From Marinirhabdus sp050859505 (lineage in GTDB: Bacteria; Bacteroidota; Bacteroidia; Flavobacteriales; Flavobacteriaceae), in NCBI RefSeq assembly GCF_050859505.1, contig NZ_CP193934.1:434001-498000 (forward strand): 64,000 nt of DNA, in the 5' to 3' direction. The notes below the pieces were generated by a model, which had not been told where the DNA came from, searched no databases, and worked only from the letters and a program-made list of their open reading frames with translations. This document shows, piece by piece, positions 24,216 through 33,040 of this stretch. The stretch's first letter is position 1; every line of letters starts with the position of its first letter. The position numbers and the translations under genes were made by a program.

Positions 24216-24450
24216 TTGGTAGTTGGTAGCGGGTAGGACGCTTCGCTTGTAGATAGCCAGTAGTCGGGGCAACTGGTAGTCAAAACAACTAAAATCTTTG
24301 TTCGATGTCCTTTTCTTTTAGCTACGGGCTCTTCTTAAAAAATACGAGGTACGAACGACGAGGTACGAGATTTTAGAAAAGAGATTTTGTTCTTTGTACT
24401 TTGTACTTTGTACTTTGTACTTTGTACTTTGTACTTTGTACTTAAAAATA
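24216..24450. repeat. Repeat-filled gap: GTAGGACGCTTCGCT copy and CTTTGTA heptamer tandem
   Basis: No gene. 24233-24247 holds GTAGGACGCTTCGCT, found again at 38746-38760 before the second BlaI gene. 24392-24443 is 7.4 perfect copies of CTTTGTA. The tandem ends eight bases from the stop of the membrane hydrolase gene. A perfect heptamer run of this kind is prone to slippage and should vary between strains. Confidence 0.85.
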
Positions 24451-25446
24451 TTAATTTCCTTTAATACGCTGCCACAGTTCTGCTAATATCTTCTTGGCAT
24501 CTTCGGGTTTTTTTTGGTTTTCGGTAATGGTAAGGTTTTCTTTATCGCCTTTTAGCAAGAAACTAAAAACGTATTGTTGATTGTCTGGGTTTACACTTAG
24601 AGTTCCAAATCTAAGGTCATTGAAATATAAGTTGCCATCGGTTTTTGTGATGGTGTAAAAGCCGTTAGTGAGTTGTATGAGGCGTTGTACTTTATCGTTT
24701 TCCGCTAAATCTCCCAATAGCCCGTGATTCTTAGGATGGCTACCAAAATTGATGGCTTGCGAATCGAAAAGTGAATAATATCCTATTAAAAAAGCGTCTT
24801 CTGTCTCTACGTTTGCTGTCCACAAAATACTTTGTAATGGCGCGGGTTTGGTTTCTATTTCGGTGTAGGCAATATTTTGTGCTGCTAAAGCATTTTCAAA
24901 TTTCAGAAAGGTGATTCCCTTTAGCAGTAACGTTAACAAAAGATAGCCACTGCTTATGTATAATCCAAGGTTGTTTAACTTCCTTCGTTTGGGATCGTCA
25001 CGTTTCCGCCGTAGCGCTAAAATTAAAAACACTAAAAAAGGAAGCGTGTAGAGTGGGTCTATCACAAAAATATTTTTGTACGCCAGTCGAAGATCAAATG
25101 GCCAAAACAATTGAGTTCCCCAAGTAGTATGTGCGTCCAACAAAGGATGTGTCACAAAACATAAAAACCAAAACAGCGACCATTGTTTCCAACTCGCCCG
25201 TTTTTCCCACAACGAGACAAGCCAACCAAATAACAGCCCAAAAACAATAGAAAAAAGTATGGAATGTGTAAATCCGCGATGCCATTCTAGTGCGGTTACG
25301 GTATCTACAAAATACCTGGATATTACATCCAAATCTGGAATAGTCCCTGCAATAGCACCATACAACATAGCTTTATTACCCACTTTCTTACCGAGAGCGG
25401 CTTCGCCTATTGCAGCGCCTAATACTATTTGAGTGAGGGAGTCCAA
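24451..25446 (-). CDS. YbcI/DUF457-type membrane-bound metal-dependent hydrolase
   Basis: 331 residues from TTG 25446 (DSLTQIVLGAAIGEAALGKK). The family normally begins MDSLTQ, so TTG is the natural start; the in-frame ATG 66 bases upstream would add a tail translated from the TTTGTGG tandem. The N-terminal domain has several membrane spans and conserved acidic/histidine residues (IPDLDV, EWHRGFTHS, FVTHPLLDAHTTWG) typical of the YdjM/YbcI metal-dependent hydrolase group. The C-terminal 150 residues are soluble. Biological substrate unknown. Follows the MutS-like gene after 58 bases. Confidence 0.82.
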   Translation of the reverse strand: MDSLTQIVLGAAIGEAALGKKVGNKAMLYGAIAGTIPDLDVISRYFVDTVTALEWHRGFTHSILFSIVFGLLFGWLVSLWEKRASWKQWSLFWFLCFVTHPLLDAHTTWGTQLFWPFDLRLAYKNIFVIDPLYTLPFLVFLILALRRKRDDPKRRKLNNLGLYISSGYLLLTLLLKGITFLKFENALAAQNIAYTEIETKPAPLQSILWTANVETEDAFLIGYYSLFDSQAINFGSHPKNHGLLGDLAENDKVQRLIQLTNGFYTITKTDGNLYFNDLRFGTLSVNPDNQQYVFSFLLKGDKENLTITENQKKPEDAKKILAELWQRIKGN

Positions 25447-25447
25447 G

Positions 25448-25475
25448 TTTGTGGTTTGTGGTTTGTGGTTTGTGG
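25448..25475. repeat. Tandem heptamer TTTGTGG x4 abutting a start codon
   Basis: Four perfect copies of TTTGTGG (CCACAAA on the coding strand), starting one base upstream of the TTG start of the hydrolase gene. It occupies the place of the ribosome-binding region, so copy number could influence translation. Confidence 0.85.
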
Positions 25476-25504
25476 TAAAAGAAAAGTAAATGCTACTGCA
25501 CCTA

Positions 25505-27280
25505 CTAGTCAACTATATTCATTTTCTTCAGTAAAAAGGAAGCGTTCATATTCTGGCAAATTCCGGGTTTAAAGGTGTAGTCAAAATACAGTTCTTCGTT
25601 TACAATTTGCGCATCAAAATAATAGTTTTTTACTTCAGGCAATTCTTTTGAAACTTCGCATAAACTTAAATCATGAGTCGCAATAATTCCTGTGCTATTT
25701 CCTGCGACCAATTTCTCGACAAATTTTCGGGAACCTATTGCTTTATCGGTACTGTTGGTGCCTTTTAAAATTTCGTCCAAAATAATAAAATACCGATCTG
25801 TTTTAATGTTTTCTACTATAAACTGAAGACGCTTCAACTCACTAAAAAAGTAAGAGGCATCATCTGTTAAACTATCGGCAGTTCGCATACTTGTGATAAG
25901 CTTTATGGGATTGTACGCTGCCGAAGTGGCACAAACAGGCAGTCCAACATTCGCCATAACTATCTGTAGCGAAACTGTTCTTAAAAAGGTGCTTTTACCA
26001 GCCATATTTGCTCCTGTGACAATGAAAAACTCCTTTTCATTAATCTCAAAATTGTTGCGCACCATAGTTTCAGGATTCAATAAGGGGTGGGCACCGCCTT
26101 TAACTTTCAGAACCGATTTGTTATTTTCAATTTTCGGAAAAACGTATGTAGGGTGGTTAAAAGTATAATTTGCCAAGCTGTTATACGCATCAAAAAAAGT
26201 AATGGTATTAAACCAGGTTTCCACTTCGGTTTTATAGGTGGCAATCCATTGTTCAATAGTATAGGCCTGCCGGATGTCCCGAAGCATAAATCCATTCAGC
26301 AAAACACCAACGAGCATATTGTTGCGTTGGTCTAAATTATCTAAGTGCTTGGCAAACTTCTTCAAGGAAGCTGAAGCTTTTACTTCAGTATTTACAACCA
26401 AATTCTTCTTTTCTGAAAGCAATGCTGAAGAAAATTCCTGCCCTTCAATTTCTAAAATCAATTTATAAAATTGCTCAAACGTGCTTTGGATTTTTGAAGT
26501 GTGTTGTGATAAAGCGTTCACTTTTTTTACATACCGTCCACTTATAGCCAACCCCAATACAAACCAACCAAATAACAGATAACCTGAAATAAATTCAAAG
26601 AAATACAATGCAATCAAAACTGCCGAAAGCACCGAAAATCCTTCCGCGACACCTTTAATCCATTTGGGAGCGAAGGGTTTATAATCCTTAAGCCAGGAAA
26701 CCACTTTGGCAGATGAAACTTCGGTTTTCACCAGTGACGCTACGGCAAGAAAATATTGTCGCCACGTTGGCAATTGGGAAAGCTCTTGAATGGCTTCTTG
26801 CTTTTGTGGGATGTTGTCAATAGCATTTTCTGTTAACAAATGTGCCAGCTTTTGAGATCCCATTTGTAAGGCTGTACGATTGCTATATTGATAAAAAGAA
26901 CCGCGTCCAAATAAGTCTATGTCCTGACTAAAGGAATGCTTTGGACTCTTAAACTCGGCTCCATCTGGTAGCTCCTGGAAGTCGCGTTGCAGTACTTTAA
27001 TTTCGGTTTCATTACTGGCAATTAGAGATTTTGCAAGGTCGCGTTGGTTCTTCAATTTACTATGCCTAGTCACCATATAAATAAACAAAGCAATTCCTGC
27101 TACTATAATGGCTATCACCAGTTTTGTGTTGCCAAAAGCAACGTAAGCTCCTGCACAGATGGCTAAAAAGACTCCTAAACGCAAGGTACTGGACCATGCC
27201 AATTGCTTTTTCAATTGGTTTAAATTCTGGGTGTGTTGCTCCAGTTGCGACTGGTAAAACTCTCTTGGGGTTTGCTTCAT
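25505..27280 (-). CDS. MutS-like ATPase with N-terminal membrane segments
   Basis: 591 residues. Two hydrophobic segments at about 30-65 and another pair at 220-250 precede a C-terminal MutS ATPase domain: Walker A VTGANMAGKSTFLRT near 420-434, the MutS-specific TSMRTADSLTDDASYFFSELKRL block, Walker B YFIILDEILKGTNSTDK and IIATHDLSL. There is no N-terminal mismatch-recognition domain and no Smr nuclease, so this is not MutS1 or MutS2 but the membrane-associated family common in Bacteroidetes. Its role in repair is unproven. The start overlaps the MmcQ gene stop by four bases. Confidence 0.87.
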   Translation of the reverse strand: MKQTPREFYQSQLEQHTQNLNQLKKQLAWSSTLRLGVFLAICAGAYVAFGNTKLVIAIIVAGIALFIYMVTRHSKLKNQRDLAKSLIASNETEIKVLQRDFQELPDGAEFKSPKHSFSQDIDLFGRGSFYQYSNRTALQMGSQKLAHLLTENAIDNIPQKQEAIQELSQLPTWRQYFLAVASLVKTEVSSAKVVSWLKDYKPFAPKWIKGVAEGFSVLSAVLIALYFFEFISGYLLFGWFVLGLAISGRYVKKVNALSQHTSKIQSTFEQFYKLILEIEGQEFSSALLSEKKNLVVNTEVKASASLKKFAKHLDNLDQRNNMLVGVLLNGFMLRDIRQAYTIEQWIATYKTEVETWFNTITFFDAYNSLANYTFNHPTYVFPKIENNKSVLKVKGGAHPLLNPETMVRNNFEINEKEFFIVTGANMAGKSTFLRTVSLQIVMANVGLPVCATSAAYNPIKLITSMRTADSLTDDASYFFSELKRLQFIVENIKTDRYFIILDEILKGTNSTDKAIGSRKFVEKLVAGNSTGIIATHDLSLCEVSKELPEVKNYYFDAQIVNEELYFDYTFKPGICQNMNASFLLKKMNIVD

Positions 27281-27636
27281 AAGGCGGCGTACTCTGCTTT
27301 TAATTTTTTGGTAAGCGAAGCTACGATTATGTCGTACGAATGGTCAATTAATTCGGTTACTAATTTGGGTGGAAGCGCATCTTCAATAAAAACGGTATTC
27401 CAATGGTGTTTGTTCATATGCCAACCAGCGATAATGAGTCCTTCATATTCAACTCGTAATTCTTCGGAGCGGTCTGGGTCACATTTTAAGTTCACTTGTG
27501 TTGGTGTGCGTTCCAGGCCACACACAGCAAACATTTTATTCATTACTTTAAAAACAAGGGTATCCGGGCCAAAAGGAAGCGATTCGGTGACTCCTTTTTT
27601 GGCTAAACAATAGTTTCTGAATTCTTCAATATTCAT
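27277..27636 (-). CDS. MmcQ/YjbR family protein
   Basis: 119 residues with the family pattern: MNIEEFRNYCLAKKGVTES start, LPFGPDTLVFKVMNKMFA strand region, and the GWHMNKHHWNTVFI block before a C-terminal helix. The fold is a double-wing MmcQ/YjbR domain proposed to bind DNA. Its stop overlaps the start of the MutS-like gene by four bases (ATGA coupling) and it follows the transglutaminase gene without a gap, so it belongs to the minus-strand operon 28.5-24.4 kb. Confidence 0.87.
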   Translation of the reverse strand: MNIEEFRNYCLAKKGVTESLPFGPDTLVFKVMNKMFAVCGLERTPTQVNLKCDPDRSEELRVEYEGLIIAGWHMNKHHWNTVFIEDALPPKLVTELIDHSYDIIVASLTKKLKAEYAAL

Positions 27637-28578
27637 TTATTCAACTTTATAGGCCAACGCAGGTTCGTCATCAAAATACACAACCAAATTACTCCCTGCT
27701 TTGGTTTTAATCTGAAATTCTAAAAACCCATCTTTTGAAATACTGTTTTTTATCTTTTCTTTTGCTCCAAAATTATACGAATAAGACAAAGTTTTTGGCG
27801 CATCTGTTTTCAGTAAAAAAGTAATTTCTTTTTCATTTTCAACAGAATGTATTACACCACTTTCTGGTTTTTTTACATCCTCAATTAACAACTCTTTTTT
27901 TATAATGATGGGCAGGTTCGCAAATGCTTCTTTTCTGAAGGTAACATCTAGAAATGCATCCTCGACCAAATCTGGATAATGCGTTTTTATAAAATGCTTG
28001 GAATCTGTCTTATACCAATAATAACTAGGTTCTTTTATAAATTTTTGTTTGTATTTCCCAGCGCCCCACGTGGCATCAATAAGGTGCGGTTTTCCTTCCA
28101 GGTACACTACATTCCACATATGAACCCGCTTAAATGCTCTTCCAATATCCTCGAAGTTAGTTTTTATATCGCCCCGCACCAAATAATTCTGAATGCCCTG
28201 TAACTCACATAATTTTTCAAAGAGCATTGCATACCCTTCGCACACTGCAATTCCTTTTTGAAGCGTCCTTTCTATAATTTTATCGCGTGTATTCTCTTCT
28301 TTTATATTACGCTCCCGGTAATTTTTAAAACTATAATTGAATACTTTATATTCGTTAGGTTCGTAAGCGACATTGTTAATAATCCATCCGTATATCGCTC
28401 TTACTTTAGCTTCTTCGGAAGTAAAATCACGGCTTATTAAGTTGGAAAGTTCGGCAACCGTATTGAAATTAGTAGGATAAAATTGAATGGTAGCATCAAT
28501 TTGAGCAGTATCAATTTGAGCAGAGATTGTTCCCGTTGAGAAAAAGTACAGCACAATAAGGATCCCTATTCTATTCAT
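27637..28578 (-). CDS. Secreted transglutaminase-like protein
   Basis: 313 residues from ATG 28578 (MNRIGILIVLYFF); a longer frame exists, but this start begins a proper signal peptide ending at ISAQ and overlaps the upstream DUF4230 stop by four bases. The catalytic triad of the transglutaminase/protease fold is visible: Cys in KGIAVCEGYAMLFEKLC, His in RVHMWNVVYLEGKPHLIDATWG, and Asp in the same block. Periplasmic or surface location is expected. C-terminal 90 residues form a beta-rich domain. Function may be peptide cleavage or crosslinking. Confidence 0.85.
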   Translation of the reverse strand: MNRIGILIVLYFFSTGTISAQIDTAQIDATIQFYPTNFNTVAELSNLISRDFTSEEAKVRAIYGWIINNVAYEPNEYKVFNYSFKNYRERNIKEENTRDKIIERTLQKGIAVCEGYAMLFEKLCELQGIQNYLVRGDIKTNFEDIGRAFKRVHMWNVVYLEGKPHLIDATWGAGKYKQKFIKEPSYYWYKTDSKHFIKTHYPDLVEDAFLDVTFRKEAFANLPIIIKKELLIEDVKKPESGVIHSVENEKEITFLLKTDAPKTLSYSYNFGAKEKIKNSISKDGFLEFQIKTKAGSNLVVYFDDEPALAYKVE

Positions 28579-29189
28579 AGCCCTACTTTTTTTATGGAAG
28601 AATCGTTCACTTCCAAAGCAGTAAAATCCAGTTTCCAATTGATTGTTTCCACCAATTTTTCCATCAGTTTTATAGTTTCTAATGCTTGCGTAGAAGCTTC
28701 AGTCAAAAGCCCACTACTGGGAATTTTATCTATAATGTGTTGTTTTGCTTCGCGATTAATTTCGGTTAAATCTGAAGCGGTGAACGGGTTTGCCCATCCT
28801 TCTTTTTTATCGTAGTATTTAAAGTCTGTTTCCACCGTGAGCAATTCGGGTTGTGGAAAATTGTTGAGTATGATGGTTCGCGTTTTGATATCTGCGTTCA
28901 TTTTTATTTTTGTAAGATCAAAACCAACGTGTGCCTTGGCTTCTATTAAAACAAGCGCTTTCTTTTTTCCCAAAAATAAACTGAGCCATTTTTCTTTTAC
29001 GTTTTCGTAGTGGTAAATTTCAGAAAAGTCGCCTTCTACTGTGATAAATTTACAGACGCTTCGTATTTTTTCCATTAAGATAACAGACTGTGTTTGGGTC
29101 TTTTCTTTCTTTCGTCCACTGCTGAATTTCAGAAACAAAAAATATGCGATCACCGCACCAAATGCCAAGCCTATAAAGAGTAATTCCAT
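28575..29189 (-). CDS. DUF4230 family membrane-anchored protein
   Basis: 204 residues. One N-terminal transmembrane helix (about 2-20, LLFIGLAFGAVIAYFLFLKF) is followed by a basic cluster and a domain with the DUF4230 pattern IRSVCKFITVEGDFSEIYHYEN and KALVLIEAKAHVGFDLTKI. Role unknown. Stop overlaps the transglutaminase ATG by four bases, so translation is coupled. The cyclase gene upstream ends 17 bases before. Confidence 0.85.
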   Translation of the reverse strand: MELLFIGLAFGAVIAYFLFLKFSSGRKKEKTQTQSVILMEKIRSVCKFITVEGDFSEIYHYENVKEKWLSLFLGKKKALVLIEAKAHVGFDLTKIKMNADIKTRTIILNNFPQPELLTVETDFKYYDKKEGWANPFTASDLTEINREAKQHIIDKIPSSGLLTEASTQALETIKLMEKLVETINWKLDFTALEVNDSSIKKVGL

Positions 29190-29206
29190 TAGATAAATAT
29201 AATTAA

Positions 29207-29956
29207 TTAGTTCAGCAATTTATATAAAACGGGACGGCTAGGCGTTGCATCGTTTACAAAATTTGCCGTTTGTAAGTTTAAAATGTACGAGCCATCTTTT
29301 ATACTATTTGGTACGTAAATAAATTCGGTTATGGTCGCATCAAAACGTGGTGCTTTTGGGAAATTCCAAAATGCTTTATGTGCCAACAACTTTCCCTCAT
29401 CCTTTTCCTTATCTACACTAGGCAAATCTATCAACAAATGCTTTACGCCCAATTCTCTTAAATACTTTGCCGCATTTTCGTGTAAATAGGGCCAGTTGGT
29501 ATGCGAGTATTTTTTAGATTTTTTTTGGGATGTATTGGGTAATGTTCTAATGACAACCGCTTCAGATTTTTTGCCTTCCAGCAATCCTTTTAATTGTCCT
29601 GAAGGTATCACTAAATCTTCTCCAAAATTTTCAGGCGTAACCGAAATTACTTCAGCAGTAAAAAAAAACGCTTTCAAGGAATCTTGAACCGAATGAAACT
29701 CCTTAGAAATATGTCCAACACCCTCGGTATGCGTACCGTGTGCGTGCGGATTAAACTGAATGGAATTAAAATTAACCGAAGCACCCTCACTCACCTTCCC
29801 TACCCAATTATCTAATTTTACAGGCTGTATAGCAGGTTTATCCAAATACCAGGCCAGCGGATTCTTTGAAGTATCCGTTAAAGGTATAGAAATATCCAAA
29901 GGCCTGGATAGGTCTATCGTCTGCAGTTTATCGTTCATATTTAATGTAGCGTGCAT
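29207..29956 (-). CDS. Cyclase-family protein (kynurenine-formamidase-like)
   Basis: 249 residues. Metal-binding motif FNPHAHGTHTEGVGH (HxGTHxD-like with His residues near 72-79) and the IRTLPNTSQK and LLIDLPSVDKEKDEG blocks are those of the cyclase/arylformamidase fold. In the usual HxGTHxDxPxH motif the Asp is replaced by Glu (GTHTEGVGH) here. Such enzymes hydrolyse N-formylkynurenine or related amides; the substrate here is not identified. Start may be the first ATG or the one six codons later. Confidence 0.85.
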   Translation of the reverse strand: MHATLNMNDKLQTIDLSRPLDISIPLTDTSKNPLAWYLDKPAIQPVKLDNWVGKVSEGASVNFNSIQFNPHAHGTHTEGVGHISKEFHSVQDSLKAFFFTAEVISVTPENFGEDLVIPSGQLKGLLEGKKSEAVVIRTLPNTSQKKSKKYSHTNWPYLHENAAKYLRELGVKHLLIDLPSVDKEKDEGKLLAHKAFWNFPKAPRFDATITEFIYVPNSIKDGSYILNLQTANFVNDATPSRPVLYKLLN

Positions 29957-29989
29957 TCGGTTCTGTTTTACATGGTAAGATACAATTTA

Positions 29990-31162
29990 TCATTGCAATT
30001 CTATTAAAAACAAGTCGCTGGCAATTCCATCACTTAAAAACTTTCCTTTTTTGGTAACAATGAGCCTCTCAACACCTTTCCCATCTGGCTTTCGCCGAAT
30101 TAAATCCCCAAAGGTAACGTGTTTTAAAAGTCCGTTTTCAATATGTTCTTTGGCCTGCTTTAATAAATATTCTAAATACTGCTCTCCGAACATTTCAGAA
30201 ATTTCTTGTAGGGAAATACCGTTTGTAGTTCTTAAACGTGTCATGACGTATTCATTATATTTATCGCGTATGGAAAGGGTTTCCCGCTCCAGAGGAAGTT
30301 CTCCGGCTTCAATTTTTTTAATGTATAAACTATTATTCGCTACATTCCAACTCCGTCTATCACCATCATAACTATGCGCGCTCGGGCCGATGCCCAAATA
30401 GGGCTTGCCTTGCCAATATGCTGTGTTATTTTTGGAATGCCATCCGGGTTTGCTGAAATTTGAAAACTCATAATTTTCGTAGCCAGCAGTTTCGGTTTTT
30501 TCAATGAGAAGGTTGTGATGTTCCTGGGCTACGTCATCCTCTACAGGTGGGACAATCCCTTTTTTAATAAAATTTTCTAACGCCGTTTTTGGTTCTACCG
30601 TCAACGCATAACAAGACAAATGCGGAATATCCAGCTCGAGTGCTTTTTCTACATTCGCCAACCATCGCTCATTAGTCATTTTTGGAATCCCATAGATAAG
30701 ATCGATGCTTATGTTACTGAAATGTTTCTTTGCCAATTGTATGCATTTTGAAGCCTCTTCAGCATTATGCGCTCGGTTCATAAACTTTAAATCTTCTTCA
30801 AAGAACGATTGTACGCCAATGGAAAGACGGTTTATTGGTGATTTCGTTAATTGGTGAAGTAGTGTTTCAGTGAGATCATCTGGGTTTGCTTCAATAGTAA
30901 TTTCAGGATCTCCAGAAACGTTGAAGTTTTTATATACTTCAGCAATCAGCATTCTTAACTCTGAGATCTCCAATAACGAAGGAGTTCCGCCACCAAAATA
31001 GATGGTTTCTACCGTTCCTACCAGCTCCTCTTTCCGAAGTTGAATTTCTTTTACTAACGCTTGAATCAATTCGTCCTTTTTCTTCATGGACGTAGAAAAA
31101 TGGAAGTCGCAGTAATGGCACGCTTGTTTGCAAAAAGGAATATGGATGTAGATGCCGCTCAT
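29990..31162 (-). CDS. hemW: Radical SAM heme chaperone HemW
   Basis: 390 residues. IYIHIPFCKQACHYCDFHF provides the [4Fe-4S] cysteines C11, C15 and C18; the N-terminal CxxxCxxC with an immediately following CDF is diagnostic of the HemN/HemW group. YFGGGTPSLL (SAM-binding) and the C-terminal HemN_C domain follow. HemW inserts heme into target proteins and lacks the coproporphyrinogen oxidase activity of HemN; the length near 390 with no long N-terminal extension favours HemW. Just downstream of ruvC on the same strand with a 73-base repeat-containing gap. Confidence 0.9.
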   Translation of the reverse strand: MSGIYIHIPFCKQACHYCDFHFSTSMKKKDELIQALVKEIQLRKEELVGTVETIYFGGGTPSLLEISELRMLIAEVYKNFNVSGDPEITIEANPDDLTETLLHQLTKSPINRLSIGVQSFFEEDLKFMNRAHNAEEASKCIQLAKKHFSNISIDLIYGIPKMTNERWLANVEKALELDIPHLSCYALTVEPKTALENFIKKGIVPPVEDDVAQEHHNLLIEKTETAGYENYEFSNFSKPGWHSKNNTAYWQGKPYLGIGPSAHSYDGDRRSWNVANNSLYIKKIEAGELPLERETLSIRDKYNEYVMTRLRTTNGISLQEISEMFGEQYLEYLLKQAKEHIENGLLKHVTFGDLIRRKPDGKGVERLIVTKKGKFLSDGIASDLFLIELQ

Positions 31163-31175
31163 TTTTTAGTTTTCA

Positions 31176-31232
31176 GTGGCAGCGGCAGTCGGCAGTAAGA
31201 AACTGCATACTGCCACTGTATACTGCTTACTT
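31176..31232. repeat. Small tandem/inverted GGCAG repeat between ruvC and hemW
   Basis: GTGGCAGCGGCAGTCGGCAGTA on the left and ACTGCATACTGCCACTGTATACTGC on the right are multiple diverged copies of CTGC/GCAG units in both orientations. No gene. Likely a degenerate intergenic repeat of the same kind as at 24224-24262. Confidence 0.5.
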
Positions 31233-31235
31233 ATT

Positions 31236-31790
31236 TTACTTGTCGATTCGTTTTTCGTTTTGTTTTACAAAGGCTGCCCAACCGCTGTAGCTTTTACCTA
31301 CCTCAACCCTGCCTTCATTATAAAAATGACAAACAGCTGCGGCGAGACCATCGGTACTGTCTAAGTTTTTGGGAAGCTCCTTAAGACCCAGCGTGCTTTG
31401 CAACATTTTTGCTACCTGTTCTTTGCTTGCATTTCCACTACCCGTAATCGCCATTTTTATTTTTTTTGGAGAATATTCAGTAATTGGGATCTGGCGCGAA
31501 AGTCCTGCTGCCATGGCAACTCCTTGTGCACGTCCCAACTTGAGCATAGATTGTACATTTTTTCCAAAAAAGGGTGCTTCAATAGCAATGTGGTCTGGAT
31601 GATAGGAATCTATCAGCTCAATGGTACGCTCAAAAATAAGGCGCAGGCGCTTGTAATGGTCGTCGTATTTGGAAAGTTGCAACTCATTTAATTGCAGAAA
31701 CTCCATCTTTTTACCCACTACTTTTATGAGTCCGAAACCCATAATGGTGGTTCCAGGGTCTATTCCTAAGATTATTTTTTCTGTTTTCAT
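31236..31790 (-). CDS. ruvC: Crossover junction endodeoxyribonuclease RuvC
   Basis: 184 residues. Resolves Holliday junctions with RuvAB. Catalytic acidic residues are visible: D11 in LGIDPGTTIMGFGLI, E in IAIEAPFFGKN near 70, and two aspartates in the C-terminal STDGLAAAVCHFY. KIKMAITGSGNASKEQVAKML is the conserved helix region. Length is typical. First gene of the minus-strand block that continues with hemW; 300 bases of repeat-containing non-coding DNA lie upstream. Confidence 0.95.
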   Translation of the reverse strand: MKTEKIILGIDPGTTIMGFGLIKVVGKKMEFLQLNELQLSKYDDHYKRLRLIFERTIELIDSYHPDHIAIEAPFFGKNVQSMLKLGRAQGVAMAAGLSRQIPITEYSPKKIKMAITGSGNASKEQVAKMLQSTLGLKELPKNLDSTDGLAAAVCHFYNEGRVEVGKSYSGWAAFVKQNEKRIDK

Positions 31791-32092
31791 GCGTTTTGTA
31801 AAACTCTTAGCCCCCTTCCGAATTTCGGATTAAAGGTTCTAGCGTTTCATCATTTTTCTGTTCCGAAATCCACCTTCCCCCAGAACGTGGAATAAAAAAT
31901 TTCAGTTTGATTAAACTTATATCCCACTGGGGGAAGGAGCCATATAATTATATATAAAAAAAATTGGCAGTTAGTCTTTCTTCTTTCAGAAAGCAAAGCA
32001 AACAATCTTTTTTCTTTTTTAAGGTGGCTGAGTGATTTCGCTTTTTTGCGAAATTGTAACGAAGCCCGATTTCGATTTCACTACTTTCGTAC
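31791..32092. other. Non-coding gap with an inverted repeat
   Basis: About 300 bases without a gene. CCTTCCCCCAG (31873-31883) is matched inverted by CTGGGGGAAGG (31927-31937), 11 perfect bases. A palindrome CCGAATTTCGG lies at 31817-31827. The GC-rich arms recall the CCCCC/GGGGG hairpins inside genes at 8896 and 10177. The right part holds the promoter region of the gene at 32096 with TACTTTCG, a weak -7 match. Confidence 0.6.
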
Positions 32093-32095
32093 GTG

Positions 32096-33040
32096 ATGAT
32101 GGCTTCTCACAAATCTACGCAATATTGGCTCGTTGCCCTAAAGGTTTTCCTACTTGTCTTGGCACTGGGATATATCTTTCTAAAAATTAGAGATGAAAAC
32201 ACTGCGGTGCTTAAAAAACTTACGGATAGTTTTCAAATAGCCAATATCCAATCCTGGCTGTTATTTATTGGCCTGGCAACGCTTAACTGGCTGTTGGAAA
32301 TTTATAAGTGGAAGATAAGCGTTACTACTTGGTTCCCGCTAAAGTGTAAAGAAGCTTTTAAACAAACTTTAGGATCCTTAACAGCTTCCTTACTTACTCC
32401 AAATAGAATTGGCGAATACGGTGTAAAAGCACTTTACTTTAAACCGAAATATAGAAAAAAAATAGTCTTTCTCAACTTTGTGCATAGCAGTTCGCAAATG
32501 TTTGTGACACTACTTTTTGGAGTTCCTGCGCTCTTTTACTTTATCTGGAATAACAACATTGCTTTTGCTACCAACAAGGTACTTCTCTTAATTTGTGTTG
32601 TTAGCATATTGCTGCTGCTAGGCTATTTGTATCGAAAAAAGCAATTGGGTATTAAAGGACTCTCAATAGAAAATTTTTGGAAGAAATTTAAAGAGATTTC
32701 CAAGGGAAGAAAGCTGAAAATAATTTTACTCTCCGTCGCTCGCTATCTGGTTTTTAGTTTTTTATGGTATCAGTTGCTGCAGTTTTTCGGGGGATCCATT
32801 TTACTGAAAGATGCCGCTATCGTCATTTTTACAATGTACCTTTTGGCATCTATAATTCCGTCGTTTTTTGTGCTGGATGTTGTGATTCGCGGAGGCGTGG
32901 CGGTTTGGTTGTTTTCTTTCGTGGGTATTTCTGAAATTTTAATTCTCTCTACTGTATTTTTTATGTGGCTTTTAAACACAGTACTTCCAGCGGCAGTGGG
33001 CAGTTACTTTGTAATTACTTTTAAACCGAAACGAGAATGA
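32096..33040 (+). CDS. UPF0104/flippase-like membrane protein (lysylphosphatidylglycerol synthase TM family)
   Basis: 314 residues with about eight membrane segments. Motifs of the lysylphosphatidylglycerol-synthase transmembrane region family are seen: TLGSLTASLLTPNRIGEYGVKALYF near 95-120 and PAAVGSYFVI at the C-terminus. There is no cytoplasmic aminoacyl-transferase domain, so it is not a full MprF; stand-alone TM members may flip or use lipid-linked substrates. Its stop overlaps the glycosyltransferase start by four bases, which suggests joint action on a glycolipid. GTG 32093 and ATG 32099 are alternative starts. Confidence 0.82.
   Translation: MMASHKSTQYWLVALKVFLLVLALGYIFLKIRDENTAVLKKLTDSFQIANIQSWLLFIGLATLNWLLEIYKWKISVTTWFPLKCKEAFKQTLGSLTASLLTPNRIGEYGVKALYFKPKYRKKIVFLNFVHSSSQMFVTLLFGVPALFYFIWNNNIAFATNKVLLLICVVSILLLLGYLYRKKQLGIKGLSIENFWKKFKEISKGRKLKIILLSVARYLVFSFLWYQLLQFFGGSILLKDAAIVIFTMYLLASIIPSFFVLDVVIRGGVAVWLFSFVGISEILILSTVFFMWLLNTVLPAAVGSYFVITFKPKRE

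Noticed and set aside
24392..24443. CTTTGTA tandem considered as a CRISPR-like array
   Set aside because: Units are 7 bases with no spacers; it is a simple tandem repeat. No CRISPR array or cas gene is present in the window.
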